Assembly (NCBI GenBank): GCA_037976565.1 | Contig: CP137684.1 | Location: 20,956,259 to 21,020,258 of the forward strand | From: Mesocentrotus franciscanus | Taxonomy: Eukaryota; Echinodermata; Echinoidea; Camarodonta; Strongylocentrotidae | Length of the DNA: 64,000 nt | Direction: 5' to 3' | Part shown: positions 1 through 11,169 of the stretch, one piece after another | How the letters are laid out: every line of letters starts with the position of its first letter | How positions within the stretch are numbered: position 1 is the first letter of the stretch | Notes under the pieces: model-generated | What the model was told of the DNA's origin: nothing | Database searches by the model: none | Seen by the model: the letters and a program-made list of their open reading frames with translations, nothing else | Program-made: the position numbers and the translations under genes

Positions 1-903
1 CACTTCCTCTTGTCTTGAGCATCCTTCACATTTAACGTTACTCCATTCTTTCTTCTCCATATATCTTTCCATGAAATCTGTGGTCTTTTCCCTCTTATGC
101 CAACCACGTCAAGATCCCACGCTCTTTTCACAGGTTCATCATCTTCCCTACTCAACACATGACCCATCCATCTCAATCCACTTCTTTTACCACTTCACCA
201 GTTTCCTCCAGACCCAACCTTTCCATACAAGCTAAATTCAGCCAATGATTTATGCTTATAAGCCTGCCTCAATGATTTTATTGTCTCCTTGGATTTTCTT
301 AGGAGAGACTTTACCGATAATATCTGAGAGCCAATGATTTTACTCCTTGAGATGTCAGTCCTGAAAAATAAAGATGAGGGCAGTGTCCTCGTCATTTTGA
401 CCTAACCTGTTCAAGGGCCTGTTTCTTGAAATTCTCATAAGTCTAACTTGGACATTCCATAGAAACATGTTATAAAACGAACATACTGTTCCGCAAAATT
501 AAACTTGCATGTACTTAGAGTTAACAACAATATTATTCATACCCTTGCAAAGTTTTCTAAGTTTCGAAGTATGTGAAAAATTGGTTTGTCCCAATTTGTG
601 TTTCTTGAGAATGTGACATGTATATATCTAAAAATATTAATTAAAGGCCTTAATTCCACCAGTCCACCTTTCATTCTTGAGTTTCGAAAAACAGTAACAG
701 TTCCAAAAAAAGTTAAAAGGGGTATGAATAATTCAGTTGTTAACTGTATATGAGGGTTTCAAGAAACTGGCCAGAGGGTGACTGACCACTGTTTTATTGT
801 TATTGTGACGCTATGCATTTACAATGTAATTAATCGTTATCGTTTTTGTTATCATAGAAGTCTGATCAGCTCTTAATGATTTGTTTTTGTTTGGTTCTTG
901 CAG
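1..903. other. Upstream intron of the CEPT1-like gene, no exon seen
   Basis: I see no coding segment here. The stretch ends at the CAG acceptor (901-903) of the first visible CEPT1-like exon, so it is taken as intron. Around 416-768 the motif CCTGTTTCTTGAAA on the left and an inverted counterpart near TTTCAAGAAACTGG on the right suggest a MITE of about 350 bp. No target-site duplication was identified, so that element is tentative. Confidence 0.5.
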
Positions 904-1044
904 TCTTTGTGAGTGTTGGAGTATGTACTGCAATGCAGCTAGGAACACACCCATGGCTTACATTCATGACCTCGTGTACATCCATGTTCATCTACTTCAC
1001 AGCTCATTGGCAGACATACGTCTGTGGTACACTAAGTTTGGAAA
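904..1044 (+). CDS. CEPT1: CEPT1-like exon ([10 protein letters not shown])
   Basis: The acceptor is TTGCAG at 898-903 and the donor is GTAAGA from 1045. The exon encodes a membrane-embedded stretch ([14 protein letters not shown], then [19 protein letters not shown]). It ends one base into a codon, but the next exon needs two bases. A single missing G in what would be AAAG|GTAAG reconciles the two and gives an Arg at the junction. Confidence 0.88.
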
Positions 1045-4000
1045 GTAAGATCATTTATTTGTATAATTCATTCCTTTATTTATTCATTTATATATATGTA
1101 GATAAAGTTGAGTTGTCTCGAGATTACAGAGCACATTGTGAAAGAAAGTAGAAACTCTCTGGAAGTGATTGAAACAGATCTGGGCCCCGTCTTATAAAGA
1201 GTTACGATTGGTCCAAATCAATCGTAAGTCCTCCAATCAATCGCAAGTGTGCAGTCTCCTATCTCTTACAGTATGTACATAGTTGCAATTGATATCAACT
1301 CTTTATAAGACGGGCCCCAGTTATGTAGCACATAGTATTGGTGTATACTTGGGAGGATTTGAAATCATCAAAATGGTGTTGGTAAGAAAGTGACTCATTC
1401 AACAATGTGACGTATCTTGCGAGCTCCACTCCAATTCGCTCTGTACATACAATTTCATAAACATTTATTTTCTTCGTTATTAATGATGGAATATATTTTT
1501 TCCATACAGGGGTTGTATAGAAACATATTTGCAATAATTATATTTAGGGTGCATGTATGATTGAAAATTTTATTGAGGAAAAATATTAATTTCTATTTTT
1601 TTTAGTACAGAGCAAATGGGAAGGGAGCTTGCATTAGCCTTGCAAGACACATCACAGAGTTGCCAATTTATGTTTGACTGATTGCAACTTCAAAAATTCA
1701 TAACTTTCTTATTCTTAATCGGAATTTGCTCAAACTTTCACTGACTAGTTTCTCTAATTTTTCTGTTTCTATTAAAACCAAATTAGTATCAGGGTGGACT
1801 TCCCGTTAACTTATTGTTGGGTTATTTTGACAGATGTGATGTAACAGAAGGACAGCTAGTTTTCTGCACTATTTATCTTGTAGCAGCATTCCTAGGAGCT
1901 GATGCCTGGATGGCAAAGGTATAGTAGAATATTTTTTTGACATTTCTGTAAAATTTCTGTATTTTTCATATCAAATTATATTTGTGTTTTTTTACCAACA
2001 TTTTTTTTGTGTGTGTTTGTTTGATTTTGTTGGTTTTTGTAATTTATAGAAGAAACAGCTAAAGAATTCATTTTATCAATGAAAACAGACAGACAATTAG
2101 TAAGGCTTTTGGTCTTGACCTCATTGGACTAGATTGCAAGAATGAACAGAAAGCCGAAAAGAGACAATATCAGTAGAAGCTAGAGGAACAAGCGATCAAA
2201 AGATTAACAGGCTGTGATTGACTTCAGGAAATATGACGTAAAGCCAGCCATTTAATGACAACAGGCTGTATCATTGCTAGCTAGAATAACGCAAGAGTCC
2301 TCACAAACTCTTTTTCTGATTTCGGCTTTCTGTTCATATGAGGGCAAGACAAAAAAAGACTTTAGTTTTTGTTGCTATTTTTAGATTTTGCTGTACCAAT
2401 TAATTTTAAGCAAAACATAAATATACTTTTCTTTGAAAATTTTGAGAAGGGCCACTACAATTTTCAATATGAATATGAAAATGGAGTGAACATTCAAATG
2501 AAAATAAATATAAACATGTGCCATGTATACATGTATAAGCTTATTTTAAATTTATAAGCTAGTACTCTTGTATCAGCAGAGTGTACTTGAAAAGTCCCTG
2601 AATTTTAAGTAAATTTAAATCCTGCTTACATTTTTAGCTCATCCGGCCCGAAGGGCCCGATGAGCTTATGCCATCGTCCGTCCGTCCGTCCGTCCGTTCT
2701 TCTTCATTTTTCAACCGATTTTGATTCTGATTGTTTCATATGATAGGGCTAGGAGGGGGATTTAAAACTTCTACACAGAATCGTGAAATTCATTATCTAT
2801 GCTAATTTATGCAAATTTATTCGAAATCACAAAAAATGCTTCTTCTCCTTCATTTCTTAACCGATTTTGATTTGGTTTGCTTTATCTGGTAGAGCTAACT
2901 TTGGTACACTAAACTTCTACACAGAATTTTAAAATTGTTCTCAATTAATTAAATATGGTAATTTATGCAAATTTATTCCAAAATAACAAAAATCGCTTCT
3001 TCTCCTCATTTCTTGACCGATTTTGATTTGGTTTGCTTTATCTGGTAGAGCTAACTTTGGTACACTAAACTTCTACACAGAATTTTAAAATTGTTCTCCA
3101 TTAATTAATTATGGTAATTTATGCAAATTTATTCCAAAATAACAAAAATTGCTTTTTCAACCAATTTTCATTCCATTTCCTTTAGTTTCTATTTAATCTT
3201 GTACAGCTAAATGAAATTATGTCCCTTCCAGGGCATCAAATTTTTATTTTTGTTGTTTAACTTGTTAATTTGTTTGTTTATTTCAGGTACCAGTAGTTGA
3301 TATGGAGGTGAAGGCTGTAGCTACTCTGTCTGGTCTCTCTGCATCTTACCTCAGCATCTATAGTCACGGAAGGGTCATTTTCGGAGGGGGCAAAGGTCGT
3401 AATGGATCCACAGTCGCAGTAAGCTATTATTATTATAATTATGATTTGGTAATAATAATAATAATATTCAGCTTTTATATAGCGCTTAATACATCTATGA
3501 TGTCTGGGCTTGGGAAAGAAAAGTGCAAAAGCCAAAAGGTAATTTAAAAAAAACACCTACTATTACAAGTAAACCTGTGTAAGTACTTTTATTTATACAG
3601 TGCTCCTTACAAACTGTTTACTGTAGGGAATTTTGTACTACTTGTGCTCTGAACCACTGTCGTTGTAAAGAGTTTCAAACTGTTTAAATGCTAGAATAAA
3701 ACATTCTGATTTTAGTTCATGTACCACTTTTGACCATAATATTCACTCAATTCTCGCTGTAAAGTTACAAAAGTGCCCCCAAGATTTAATGCTTACGTAT
3801 GTTAATAGTTATCTTATGCCCTCTTCTGTTATACAGAAGCTTAATTATTACATTTTTTTCCTTTTGTATTTGTGCTCACAGGACACCAGTGTTATTGCTC
3901 CATTGTTCCATATCAGTGCTGTCATTCTTCTGTTCTTCACAATCTGGCAAAAGTCAAAGACCGGCATCTTTGAAAGGCAGCCTTGTGTTTATATCATCAT

Positions 4001-5896
4001 GTTTGGCATGCTAGCTTCTAAAATCTCAATTAAATTAGTGGTATGTATTAGCTTATACTCCTTTTAATATTTGTGGTTCCTTTTCTTACATAGATGAGGA
4101 GGAGCTCATTACCAGTTTTAAAAATGAATATGCCCTGAAAAAGAAAAGATAGTGTCGATTTGAGGTAAACAGTTTGTTGTAACAGCAAATGAACGATATT
4201 ATCAGCTTGCATGAATGAATGAATATAGACTTATGACCAGAGTATCAATCTGGCAACTTGTGAATCATAATGAATTTGGGTGGGAAGTATTCCTAGCATA
4301 TGGTCACCCTGAGGGAGTATGGTAATTACTATCACAAAGGTGTTTGTCATCTTACCAGGTCCCCATTTCTCTCCTGGGTATGGAATGGCAAATGTAGATT
4401 GCGAGGAGGCGCGATAGCTCAGTTGGTAGAGCAATGGTCTCGTAATCCGGCATTAAGACTCTTTATCATCACTGTCATCATATTTATGATGATAATAGAG
4501 GTGTCGATGTCGAGGGGTTTAATCACTTGACTTGCAATGCAATGGTTGTTGCACTGACGTCCTGAGCAAGGTAGTTAAAATGCCTTGAGCAAGACATTTT
4601 ATCTACATTGCTCCTCTCCACCCAGGTGTTTAATGGGTATTCGATAGGATACGAATGTCATGGTTAGATTAGCATGTGCGCATTCGTAAAAAGGCGACTG
4701 GCTGGAATGCTCCCCAGGGAGTGAAGAATGTGCATACATTGTGTGCGGGCAAGCCTGAATCAATTGACCAAGGTAATCATTATATCTATATAGTGCTTGG
4801 AGACATCGCCAATAAACCCTGAATGTTATTAATATTCCTCTGTGTGTGATATGTTAATTTTTGAGTTCCTCTCTTATGACCCAGGTTGCACACATGACAA
4901 AAAGTGGAATGAATTTTTGGATACAGCCTTCATAGGCCCTGGTCTACTCTTCTTGAACCAGTACCTGGACACATTGGTCTCAGAAGACTATGTGTTATGG
5001 CTGGCATTGGTGAGTATCTCAAAAGTCGACTATCCTGAATGCCAACAGAATGCGCCACCCGTCAACTGAGTAGGAAAATAATTGGAATTATTCACAGACC
5101 TGTAGAACCTGCTGACATTTCATACCAAAAAATGACAATGCACATTTGGGATTTAATTTTTTTGTTTTTGTTTTTTTTGTACATTCAGGTCAGTCTTTAC
5201 TTATTCTTTGTTTATGCTTCCGCCCACTGAAGTTGATGCCAGAGGCATCATGTTTTCAGGTTGTCCATCCGTCCGTCCCGCTTTCTTGTTTGCGCGATAT
5301 CTCAAGAAGCACTTGAGATATGAGGCTCAAACTTGATGATAGTAAAAATCACCATAGGAGGACAATCTAGTTAAAATTTGGAGTATCTAGGTCAAAGGTC
5401 ACAGAGGTCATTTTCTGAAAATACAGGTTTTAGCCTTCCTATTGCGATATTTCAAGAACACAAGAGATAGGTTTTTTGTTTTCATTGTGATATGTCAAGA
5501 ATAATTCCATCCATTTCGTATACTGAATTTAGGGTAGAGGCATATAGGAGACGCAGTCGCATTTATCTTGTTTTTTTTAAGATAAAGTACAAAGTACATT
5601 AAATGAATCATACAAAATACAAAGAGGTAGGATAGTAATGATTAGATGTAAATCTCTACTTTCTCATAAATTTGCATCTAGCTCTTCGGGCATAGATTGT
5701 TTAAAGATTATTCTTCCATTTCCTCTCTTTTCAGGCTTGGTGCACCTGTGACCTGATCCGCTTCTGTATCGCCCTCTGTTGTCAGATCTCCCAACATCTT
5801 GGTATATACACGTTTGACATTACAAGCAAGCCCAATCCAGCAGAGCAGAGGACGGGGGTCACGACCCGACGTCAAGCCAAGCTAGCCGCTCAATGA
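904..5896 (+). CDS. CEPT1: Choline/ethanolamine phosphotransferase, C-terminal half (six exons)
   Basis: Enzymes of this family transfer phosphocholine or phosphoethanolamine from the CDP-alcohol to diacylglycerol, the last step of the Kennedy pathway, in ER or Golgi membranes. The six exons are 904-1044, 1834-1918, 3287-3418, 3882-4040, 4885-5009 and 5735-5896 (TGA 5894-5896). Translated in order they give [35 protein letters not shown], a hydrophobic [16 protein letters not shown] stretch, [23 protein letters not shown] and [17 protein letters not shown]. This order and spacing match animal CEPT1/CHPT1, not the selenoprotein EPT1. The catalytic DG-x2-AR-x8-G-x3-D-x3-D motif belongs to exons left of the window. 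The C-terminus ends in a basic tail, [10 protein letters not shown]. Two one-base frame breaks (at 1044/1045 and about 4918) interrupt the frame in otherwise conserved sequence. CEPT1 and CHPT1 cannot be separated from this half alone. Confidence 0.9.
1180..1320. mobile_element. 141-bp MITE, near-perfect terminal inverted repeats
   Basis: CTGGGCCCCGTCTTATAAAG at the left end is mirrored by CTTTATAAGACGGGCCCCAG at the right end. The element lies in the intron after the first visible CEPT1-like exon and has no coding capacity. The similar element at 44244-44394 also begins CTGGGCCC. I see no clear target-site duplication. Confidence 0.8.
1834..1918 (+). CDS. CEPT1: CEPT1-like exon (DVTEGQ)
   Basis: The acceptor is TTGACAG ending at 1833 and the donor is GTATAG from 1919. 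The exon encodes [20 protein letters not shown] and then GADAWMAK, one hydrophobic helix. DVTE is a strongly conserved word of the CEPT1/CHPT1 family. The exon is 85 nt, one base plus 28 codons, and ends in phase 0, matching the next exon. Confidence 0.87.
2112..2350. mobile_element. Probable MITE with imperfect inverted ends
   Basis: GTCTTGACCTCAT and GAACAGAAAGCCGAAA on the left are matched in inverted order by TTTCGGCTTTCTGTTC and ATGAGGGCAAGAC on the right. The left arm carries an extra stretch of about 20 bp. The element is intronic and non-coding. Confidence 0.55.
2637..3165 (+). repeat. Tandem repeat, about 130-bp units, headed by a (CCGT)n tract
   Basis: The block starts with a short palindrome around GGCCCGAAGGGCCC and a run of GTCC units. 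Two or three copies follow of a unit containing ACCGATTTTGATTTGGTTTG, CTTTATCTGGTAGAGC and CTTCTACACAGAATTTTAAA. The first two full units begin near 2816 and 2946. The arrangement resembles interspersed tandem-repeat elements common in echinoderm and mollusc introns. Confidence 0.7.
3287..3418 (+). CDS. CEPT1: CEPT1-like exon ([16 protein letters not shown])
   Basis: The acceptor is TTTCAG ending at 3286 and the donor is GTAAGC from 3419. It is 132 nt, phase 0 at both ends. It encodes [20 protein letters not shown] and then [17 protein letters not shown]. The segment GGxGxNGSTxA is a family signature. The frame is intact. Confidence 0.9.
3882..4040 (+). CDS. CEPT1: CEPT1-like exon (membrane helix plus IFERQPC)
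   Basis: The acceptor is CTCACAG ending at 3881 and the donor is GTATGT from 4041. It is 159 nt, 53 codons, phase 0 at both ends. It encodes a hydrophobic helix ([20 protein letters not shown]) followed by [20 protein letters not shown] and ASKISIKLV. The (L/I)FE-x2-PC-x-YI pattern is typical of CEPT1/CHPT1. Confidence 0.9.
4408..4820 (+). mobile_element. tRNA-Thr-derived SINE
   Basis: GCGATAGCTCAGTTGGTAGA at 4412-4431 is a good tRNA A box and D arm. The following TGGTCTCGTAATCC reads as an anticodon arm with CGT (Thr). The B box, near GTCGAGGGGTTTAATC, is degenerate and separated by an inserted AT-rich stretch, so this is not a working tRNA. The body has the GAGCAAG...ATTGCTCCTCTCCACCCAGG block seen in tRNA SINEs with a shared core. 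It ends near CTTGGAGACATCGCC. It lies inside a CEPT1-like intron. Confidence 0.75.
4885..5009 (+). CDS. CEPT1: CEPT1-like exon with one-base frame break
   Basis: The acceptor is CCCAG ending at 4884 and the donor is GTGAGT from 5010. The exon is 125 nt, where neighbours in phase 0 on both sides demand 126. The first part reads [11 protein letters not shown] in the splice frame. The second part, [16 protein letters not shown] through VLWLAL, is in another frame. The switch is at a run of five T at about 4914-4918; six T would restore a family-length exon. Read literally, translation stops at TAG within the exon. Confidence 0.87.
5216..5575 (+). repeat. Interspersed repeat starting GCCCACTGAAGTTG
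   Basis: The block contains TCCATCCGTCCGTCCCG, then GCGATATCTCAAGAAGCAC and GTCAAAGGTCACAGAGGTCA, and a second partial copy of the TCAAGAACAC unit. Organisation is like the CCGT-headed tandem elements at 2637. It is non-coding and lies in the last CEPT1-like intron. Confidence 0.6.
5735..5896 (+). CDS. CEPT1: CEPT1-like last exon
   Basis: The acceptor is CTTTTCAG ending at 5734 and the stop is TGA at 5894-5896. The exon encodes [20 protein letters not shown], then [20 protein letters not shown] and a basic tail. The DLIR(F/Y)C...QI-x-HL-x-I pattern is the CEPT1/CHPT1 C-terminus. The tail after it is lineage-specific. Confidence 0.92.
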   Translation, partial: AWCTCDLIRFCIALCCQISQHLGIYTFDITSKPNPAEQRTGVTTRRQAKLAAQ

Positions 5897-6063
5897 GATG
5901 ATGTCAATATATCCTTGTACATATTAACACAATTCCACTGGCCATCAAATTGTGTAATCTTTCTTTAAATAGCTTTATACTTTACTTGTATTGTTTTCAA
6001 TGTTTTCCGCTTTGATTGTAAGAATTGTATTCTTATCTTACCTCTGAATACCTTGCCATTAAA
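5897..6063 (+). other. Probable 3' UTR with ATTAAA signal
   Basis: The stretch follows the CEPT1-like stop. ATTAAA at 6058-6063 is a plausible poly(A) signal 160 nt downstream. The cleavage site itself is not determined. Confidence 0.5.
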
Positions 6064-6079
6064 AGAAAGATGAATGAAT

Positions 6080-6440
6080 GATATTATTATTATTACTTAT
6101 ACTGCGCTTTTCCCATAAGGCCCAAAGCGCTTACAGTAAATGACAATTACATAAATACATGTAATAAGAAAAACAATCTTATAACTACAAACTGCAAAAA
6201 AGATATGTTTTTAAGGCCTTTCTGAAGGTAATAACTGATGGAGACTGTCTAATTCTAAGTGGTAGATCATTCCAGTATTTGAAGCAGATACAGTAAATGT
6301 CCTATCACCGGCTAATGTGCGAATAACTGAATATGTGAGACAGAGAGGATCACTGGCTGACCTCAATGCCATGGTAAATTCAAACAGGTATCTAAATATT
6401 GTGGAGCTTGATTATTGAGTATTTTGTAGACAAGCAAGAG
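6080..6440. repeat. Interspersed repeat with GCGCTTTTCCCA...CCCAAAGCGCTTAC
   Basis: A (TTA)n tract is followed by ACTGCGCTTTTCCCATAAGG and CCCAAAGCGCTTACAGTAAA, a widespread repeat tail in marine invertebrates. Related text (TATAGCGCTTAATAC) occurs near 3478. Family membership (LINE or SINE 3' end) is not resolved. Confidence 0.5.
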
Positions 6441-9402
6441 TAATTTAAAAATGATAAATACAAATATAATTATTGATTACTTTTAAATGAATGAAATAAA
6501 GGAAAAAATATAAACGCAAGGAAATGTTACTTTCTGTCAATTGAATGAAAGATAAAGAAGGAAGAGGAAAATGATATGGGAAGAGGGGGAAGAAAGGGAG
6601 AGGAGGAAAGGAGATGAGGAAAAGAACATGCATAGAAGATACTAGGACCCCCTTACATCTATCTAGTCAGAACAGTGACCCTCACCCCAACACCCATGTC
6701 CCCTTAATGATTGGACCCATGCTACGCCACTGATCATGTTGTGTATCAAGATTATTACTTTGTATTGAAGTTTTCTGGCACATTTACATGCAGAAAATTG
6801 TGTGTGTTAGAATTCTTTGCTGTATTGATCTCGATGAGTGCTCAAATGTTGCAAAATAATCATATACCAGCATCATGTAATTTCATGAAAATTTCTGATT
6901 GTAAAACAATAGACTAGTTTGTAGTTTGCACTTGGTACAAATGACCCCCAAATATCCACAGATCTTTTACACACAGAGTAGTCCCACTTTGTGCATTTTA
7001 GAGTCATCACTGCCAAGTCATGGAGCCAGGAGGTGCTTCATGAATACATTTTGTTTGTCCTCTTGAGAGGAATACTTCCACCTCTGATCCATAGAATATA
7101 CTGTTGCATAAATGAATAATGATTACATAACTTTCATGAGCGTGTATCCAGTATTCGTCTTGGTGGTCTGGTTCAAATGTCCATGCAGAGATTGTATCTA
7201 CTAAGTGATCTATTGATAAGAATCTTATATAATGGTAGTCAACCTCATTCAGAAGTAGAATCCTAGTTAATCTTTAAGATTATTTGGAAAGATTTGTCTG
7301 TACTGGGTTATCATGACAATTTTCCTTTGCAAAAGCCAGCCTTAAAGTGTACCAATCACCTGAAAAAGTTATTTGTGCATTGAGGCAATTCCTCATATTA
7401 TGAGAAATGTCATACAATAATATGTGTAAAATCAGTATTTCCTTTATCAGTTATGCCCAAGATGGTTGAAATTTTGATTATATGTCTAGATAGAATAGTG
7501 GAATCATTTTCTACAATTGATTGCCAAATGTCAAGGTTTGTGTGCTTGTTCAGTCTGAACTGGAAATAAGTATGTACCAGAAATTAACATACCAAGATTA
7601 TTGCCCAAATAGGACTGCATTCTACATGTATATGACTTGTATATCTTTCTCTTAAGTATGATTGTGATATATTACCTTGCTTAGGTGGGCATTGTGACTT
7701 GTATGTTCTTTTCAAGATATTTAGTCAGGTATGTTTCTTGCATGTATTTTGTAATAATCTTGTTCTTGTTCATACTTGTTTATCCATATTTACCTGTGTC
7801 AATTGTCAGTCTTTGATTCACAAAATCCCAAATTCACCACAAAACATGCACATTATTACAGTGCGAAGTGTAGATGTACATGGACAGGGTATGATAGGCC
7901 AGTTGATTTGAAAAGTATTACCAGGTATGTATTTTATATTTAATGAAGAGTAATCTGTTGATCTAAAAAAAATTCCTAGCTAGTATGAGCACAATTTCAC
8001 ATTCTTTACCAATCAATCCATCAATCAATTGTTCACATTTTAACATTTGCGCAGGAATCCATTTTCCCCCTTTTTTTTTGCTGTGGATATATATGTGTGT
8101 AACATTAATATAATATGACAATTGAAATCGTACAAAACACGGGTAAGGTGGAATATTACCTCTTATGCTGCATGTAAGTTTTAGTTTTTGTTGAAGGGCT
8201 CTTGCCTACGATTTCAATCGTATATCGGTAACCATTGGGTCTTTGTGTTCTATGTATATAATCAGACTACAAGAATAAAATGAGGGAATTACATACATAC
8301 ATGTACAGTTAACTCTTCATAGGTCCAATCTGTTGGGACTGCAAAAAATGGTTCAACATATGCAAACTTTAATTGACTTAGGAAATGTAAATAGTCTAAC
8401 ATGTTTTGCAAAGTTTGGTAAAAAAAAAATTGATTTGATTTGGGGAAAATTAGACTTGAGCGACTTTGTTTTATACAGTGTTAACTGTTGCCAGGTTAAT
8501 TTTATTTCCTGAAACCTTTAAAGGTAATTCACGTTTTGGTAAGCTATCAAATTTCTTTGATTTTAGCTGATGAATAGCAAGATACTACATGTATATGTAG
8601 CTATACAAATCTGCTGTGAATTTTTTTCCTTAAGTGAAATATTAAAGAAATGAGAGGGGAAAATGATATATGCCTCCCTCGCCTGGCACGTAAACTCAAA
8701 TGCCCTTTCACACTTAAATGTAGCATGTGTGTTCACAAGGCGCTGAGATTATTGTACAATGAGAGCTGTCGGTGTGGAAGGTCCCTAGCAGTGTATCATT
8801 TACATTAAGCTACACAGGGAATCATGGAATATCAAATGATCTGGCACCTGTATCTTCAATCTGTCCTGTGAAACATAGGGAGATTATATTGAACTGTATC
8901 ATTCCAATGTCCCTATTTGCTACCAACACTGGTAAAAAAAGAGATAACTGTTAGTAAGGCGATCTGAAACTTACAATTGTTTTGTAATTCATGTGATAAC
9001 TGTAATGATGCAATGTTTTTATGGGACATTCTACACAGAATCGCCCTTTGACCAACCTTTAGCTTGATGCCCTTCTTTCTGCCTTGATTTGTACTCGCAT
9101 CAGTTAGATGATTGTAGATGTAGCATGGGTGTCTTGAATAATCATATGATTTTATTGGTCTTTCTTTAGTAATACAGTGTCTGTGTGTAGTTGAGAAATA
9201 TATCTGGCATGTGATGAGAAGGTAACTAACATTCTGTTTTGTCTAATGTTACGATATGATCTGATCTTAGAAATTTGCTTAAATGAAATTATATTTAATT
9301 GTGACTGGCCATACATGTAAATATAACAGCAACAATGATGGTAATAATAATAATGATGATGATGATTATACTACCTACCATGTCTATTAATACCAATAGT
9401 AA
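6440..9402. other. Intergenic DNA, no gene recognised
   Basis: I see no exon or RNA gene. The segment about 6950-7190 (AATACTTCCACCTCTGATCC, ATAGAATATACTG, CATAACTTTCATGAGCGTG) recurs at about 43090-43330, so both are copies of one interspersed repeat. A short inverted pair (TTGAAATCGTAC near 8120, ACGATTTCAATCGT near 8208) may delimit another small element. The rest is AT-rich without structure that I can read. Confidence 0.5.
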
Positions 9403-9404
9403 TA

Positions 9405-9594
9405 CAGTCAAACCTGCTTTAGTGACCACCTGTCTACAAAGACCACCTGTCTACAAGGACCACATTTTTTGTTTCCCTTGAAAATGATTTCTCATTGAAA
9501 CATGTACTAAAGGAACCTGTCTACAAAGACCACCTGTCTACAAGGACCACTTTTTGTGTTCCCCTTGGGCGGTCGCTATAGACAGGTTTGACTG
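9405..9594. mobile_element. Tc1/mariner-type MITE (CAGTCAAACCTG ends)
   Basis: The terminal inverted repeats are CAGTCAAACCTG and CAGGTTTGACTG, flanked by TA on both sides (9403-9404, 9595-9596), the target duplication of Tc1/mariner elements. Internally CCACCTGTCTACAAAGACCA is repeated. A second copy lies at 54987-55159. Confidence 0.85.
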
Positions 9595-9615
9595 TACATG
9601 TAATAATAATATTAA

Positions 9616-10836
9616 AGGCCAGGTTCATTGATTTTGAAATCGACTGAATTTGGTATCATTTTAATCAGAACATTACACTGAGTAAAACTATCACATTTGT
9701 GTAACTTGTAAATTCGTGCGAAAATTATAAAAGTTGATTAAACTTGACGAAATATCACCCCACTCGAGACCCCGAAAACATCGTAAGTCAGCTGATTTTT
9801 GAGTGACGTAGCACAATGAACAATTAATACAATGGGCCGCTCAGCTGATCGGTGCGCGATGCAGTTTGCGTGCAATTCACATGTATTGCATTGACTCTTG
9901 AGGACCGTACCCATTCTTACCCAACTTTGTTTACCTTCATCAAAGTCACCCTGAAAATATCGATATGGACGAAAGTTTTGAGGAGATAGAAGAAGGAAGT
10001 ACCTCGGACAGCGACAACGACAATGGAGATTTGGGAGATCTAGACCTAGAAGAAGATCTGGAAGATTTTGCCGAAGTCGATGGACAAGCACAAGCTGTCG
10101 GGGAGCCGCAGTCGCTGCGTATCTACATGAGCCCGCATATCACAGCCAGGCCAGCCGGCCCGGCGCTTGATCGAGCTAGCTGTGAATCGCGAACCGGACT
10201 GATCTAAGTCTTCTCTCGACTTCCACTTTCCCCATTTATCTATCAAAAATCTAAACTAATCGGCCTAATCAGACATTTTCGTAATGAATATTTGGACAAT
10301 TATATGTAAACTTGTCGCATATTTTGCCCCAGAAGAGTCGTTAGTTCAGCATGCAAAATGTCCTAGGCACTCCCAGATCCGACACATACACGCTGAGCTG
10401 CCCTCAGAATATGTGATTATTTTCCGATTTTTATGGTCAAATGTGACGGTAAATAACATAAAAATCGAATACACATTTGTAGAAAGTATTATTTATTCAG
10501 TGTATCTCATTCAAAGTGCCTAAAATAAAGGAAATATCACAACTGGCGGTAAATATACAAACAACGTTAACCCATATCTAAAAATTGCAATGGGTATCCA
10601 ACATTGTCCCGAATGTGTGATTGCAGGTTGTTCATAATGTGACGTCATTTTATCGCATGTAAATAACGCCGTCATTTCACTTTGTGAGTGGGTTTTAGAA
10701 AGGGTATCAAAATTGCAATTAATTTATTCCTCACAATAGTGAGGGCTTTAAAAGTACTTTAGTCATTTTGTTAATGTTCTCAGCAATCTGTAGAGGTGTG
10801 ATTTGCCTTTTTTCCAAATTTCAATGAACCTGGCCT
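9616..10836. mobile_element. 1.2-kb DNA element flanked by TTAA
   Basis: The ends are AGGCCAGGTTCATTGA and its inverted counterpart TCAATGAACCTGGCCT, with TTAA on both outer sides (9612-9615, 10837-10840). TTAA duplications are characteristic of piggyBac and Kolobok transposons; which one is not decided here. The interior holds a short acidic ORF (9965-10207), too short for a transposase, so the copy is non-autonomous or deleted. Confidence 0.75.
9965..10207 (+). pseudogene. Acidic ORF inside the TTAA-flanked element
   Basis: The 80-residue reading frame begins MDESFEEIEEGSTSDSDNDN and continues with GDLGDLDLEEDLEDF, a strongly acidic N-terminus. It then becomes composition-poor and ends without a known domain. 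Its place inside a TTAA-flanked element and its acidic start suggest the first exon or relic of a transposon protein. There is no match I can name, and a chance ORF is not excluded. Confidence 0.35.
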
Positions 10837-11169
10837 TTAATGACACTGATGCATGTACAGTACATGTAAATGTAGTGACAATAACGATACATGTAAGCAT
10901 TGTATGGCGTTCTCTCAAGTGTAACAAAGTCCAAATGAGTGACATATTCTAGTGCCAAGCAAGCATTGCTAAAATAAAAAGAAGAGTTTTCAACTTGGAT
11001 TTGATACTTTCTAAGGATGTTGTTGTTATAAACTCATTTGTTGTCAATGCACATGGTACAGGTAGATCTTGTAGGTATCAATAGAGTGCATCTCTTTTGT
11101 ATTGAAAATGCTTTAAAACCTTTTCTGAATGTGCTTCCAATACAAACGAGGCTTTGATGTGTATACTAG

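Noticed and set aside
876..903. ATG at 876 as the start of the CEPT1-like protein
   Set aside because: It lies before a good CAG acceptor at 901-903. Family proteins have a long N-terminal half, including the catalytic motif, that must come from upstream exons.
4410..4470. A functional tRNA gene
   Set aside because: The A box is good, but the acceptor stem and T arm do not close and the sequence continues into a SINE body.
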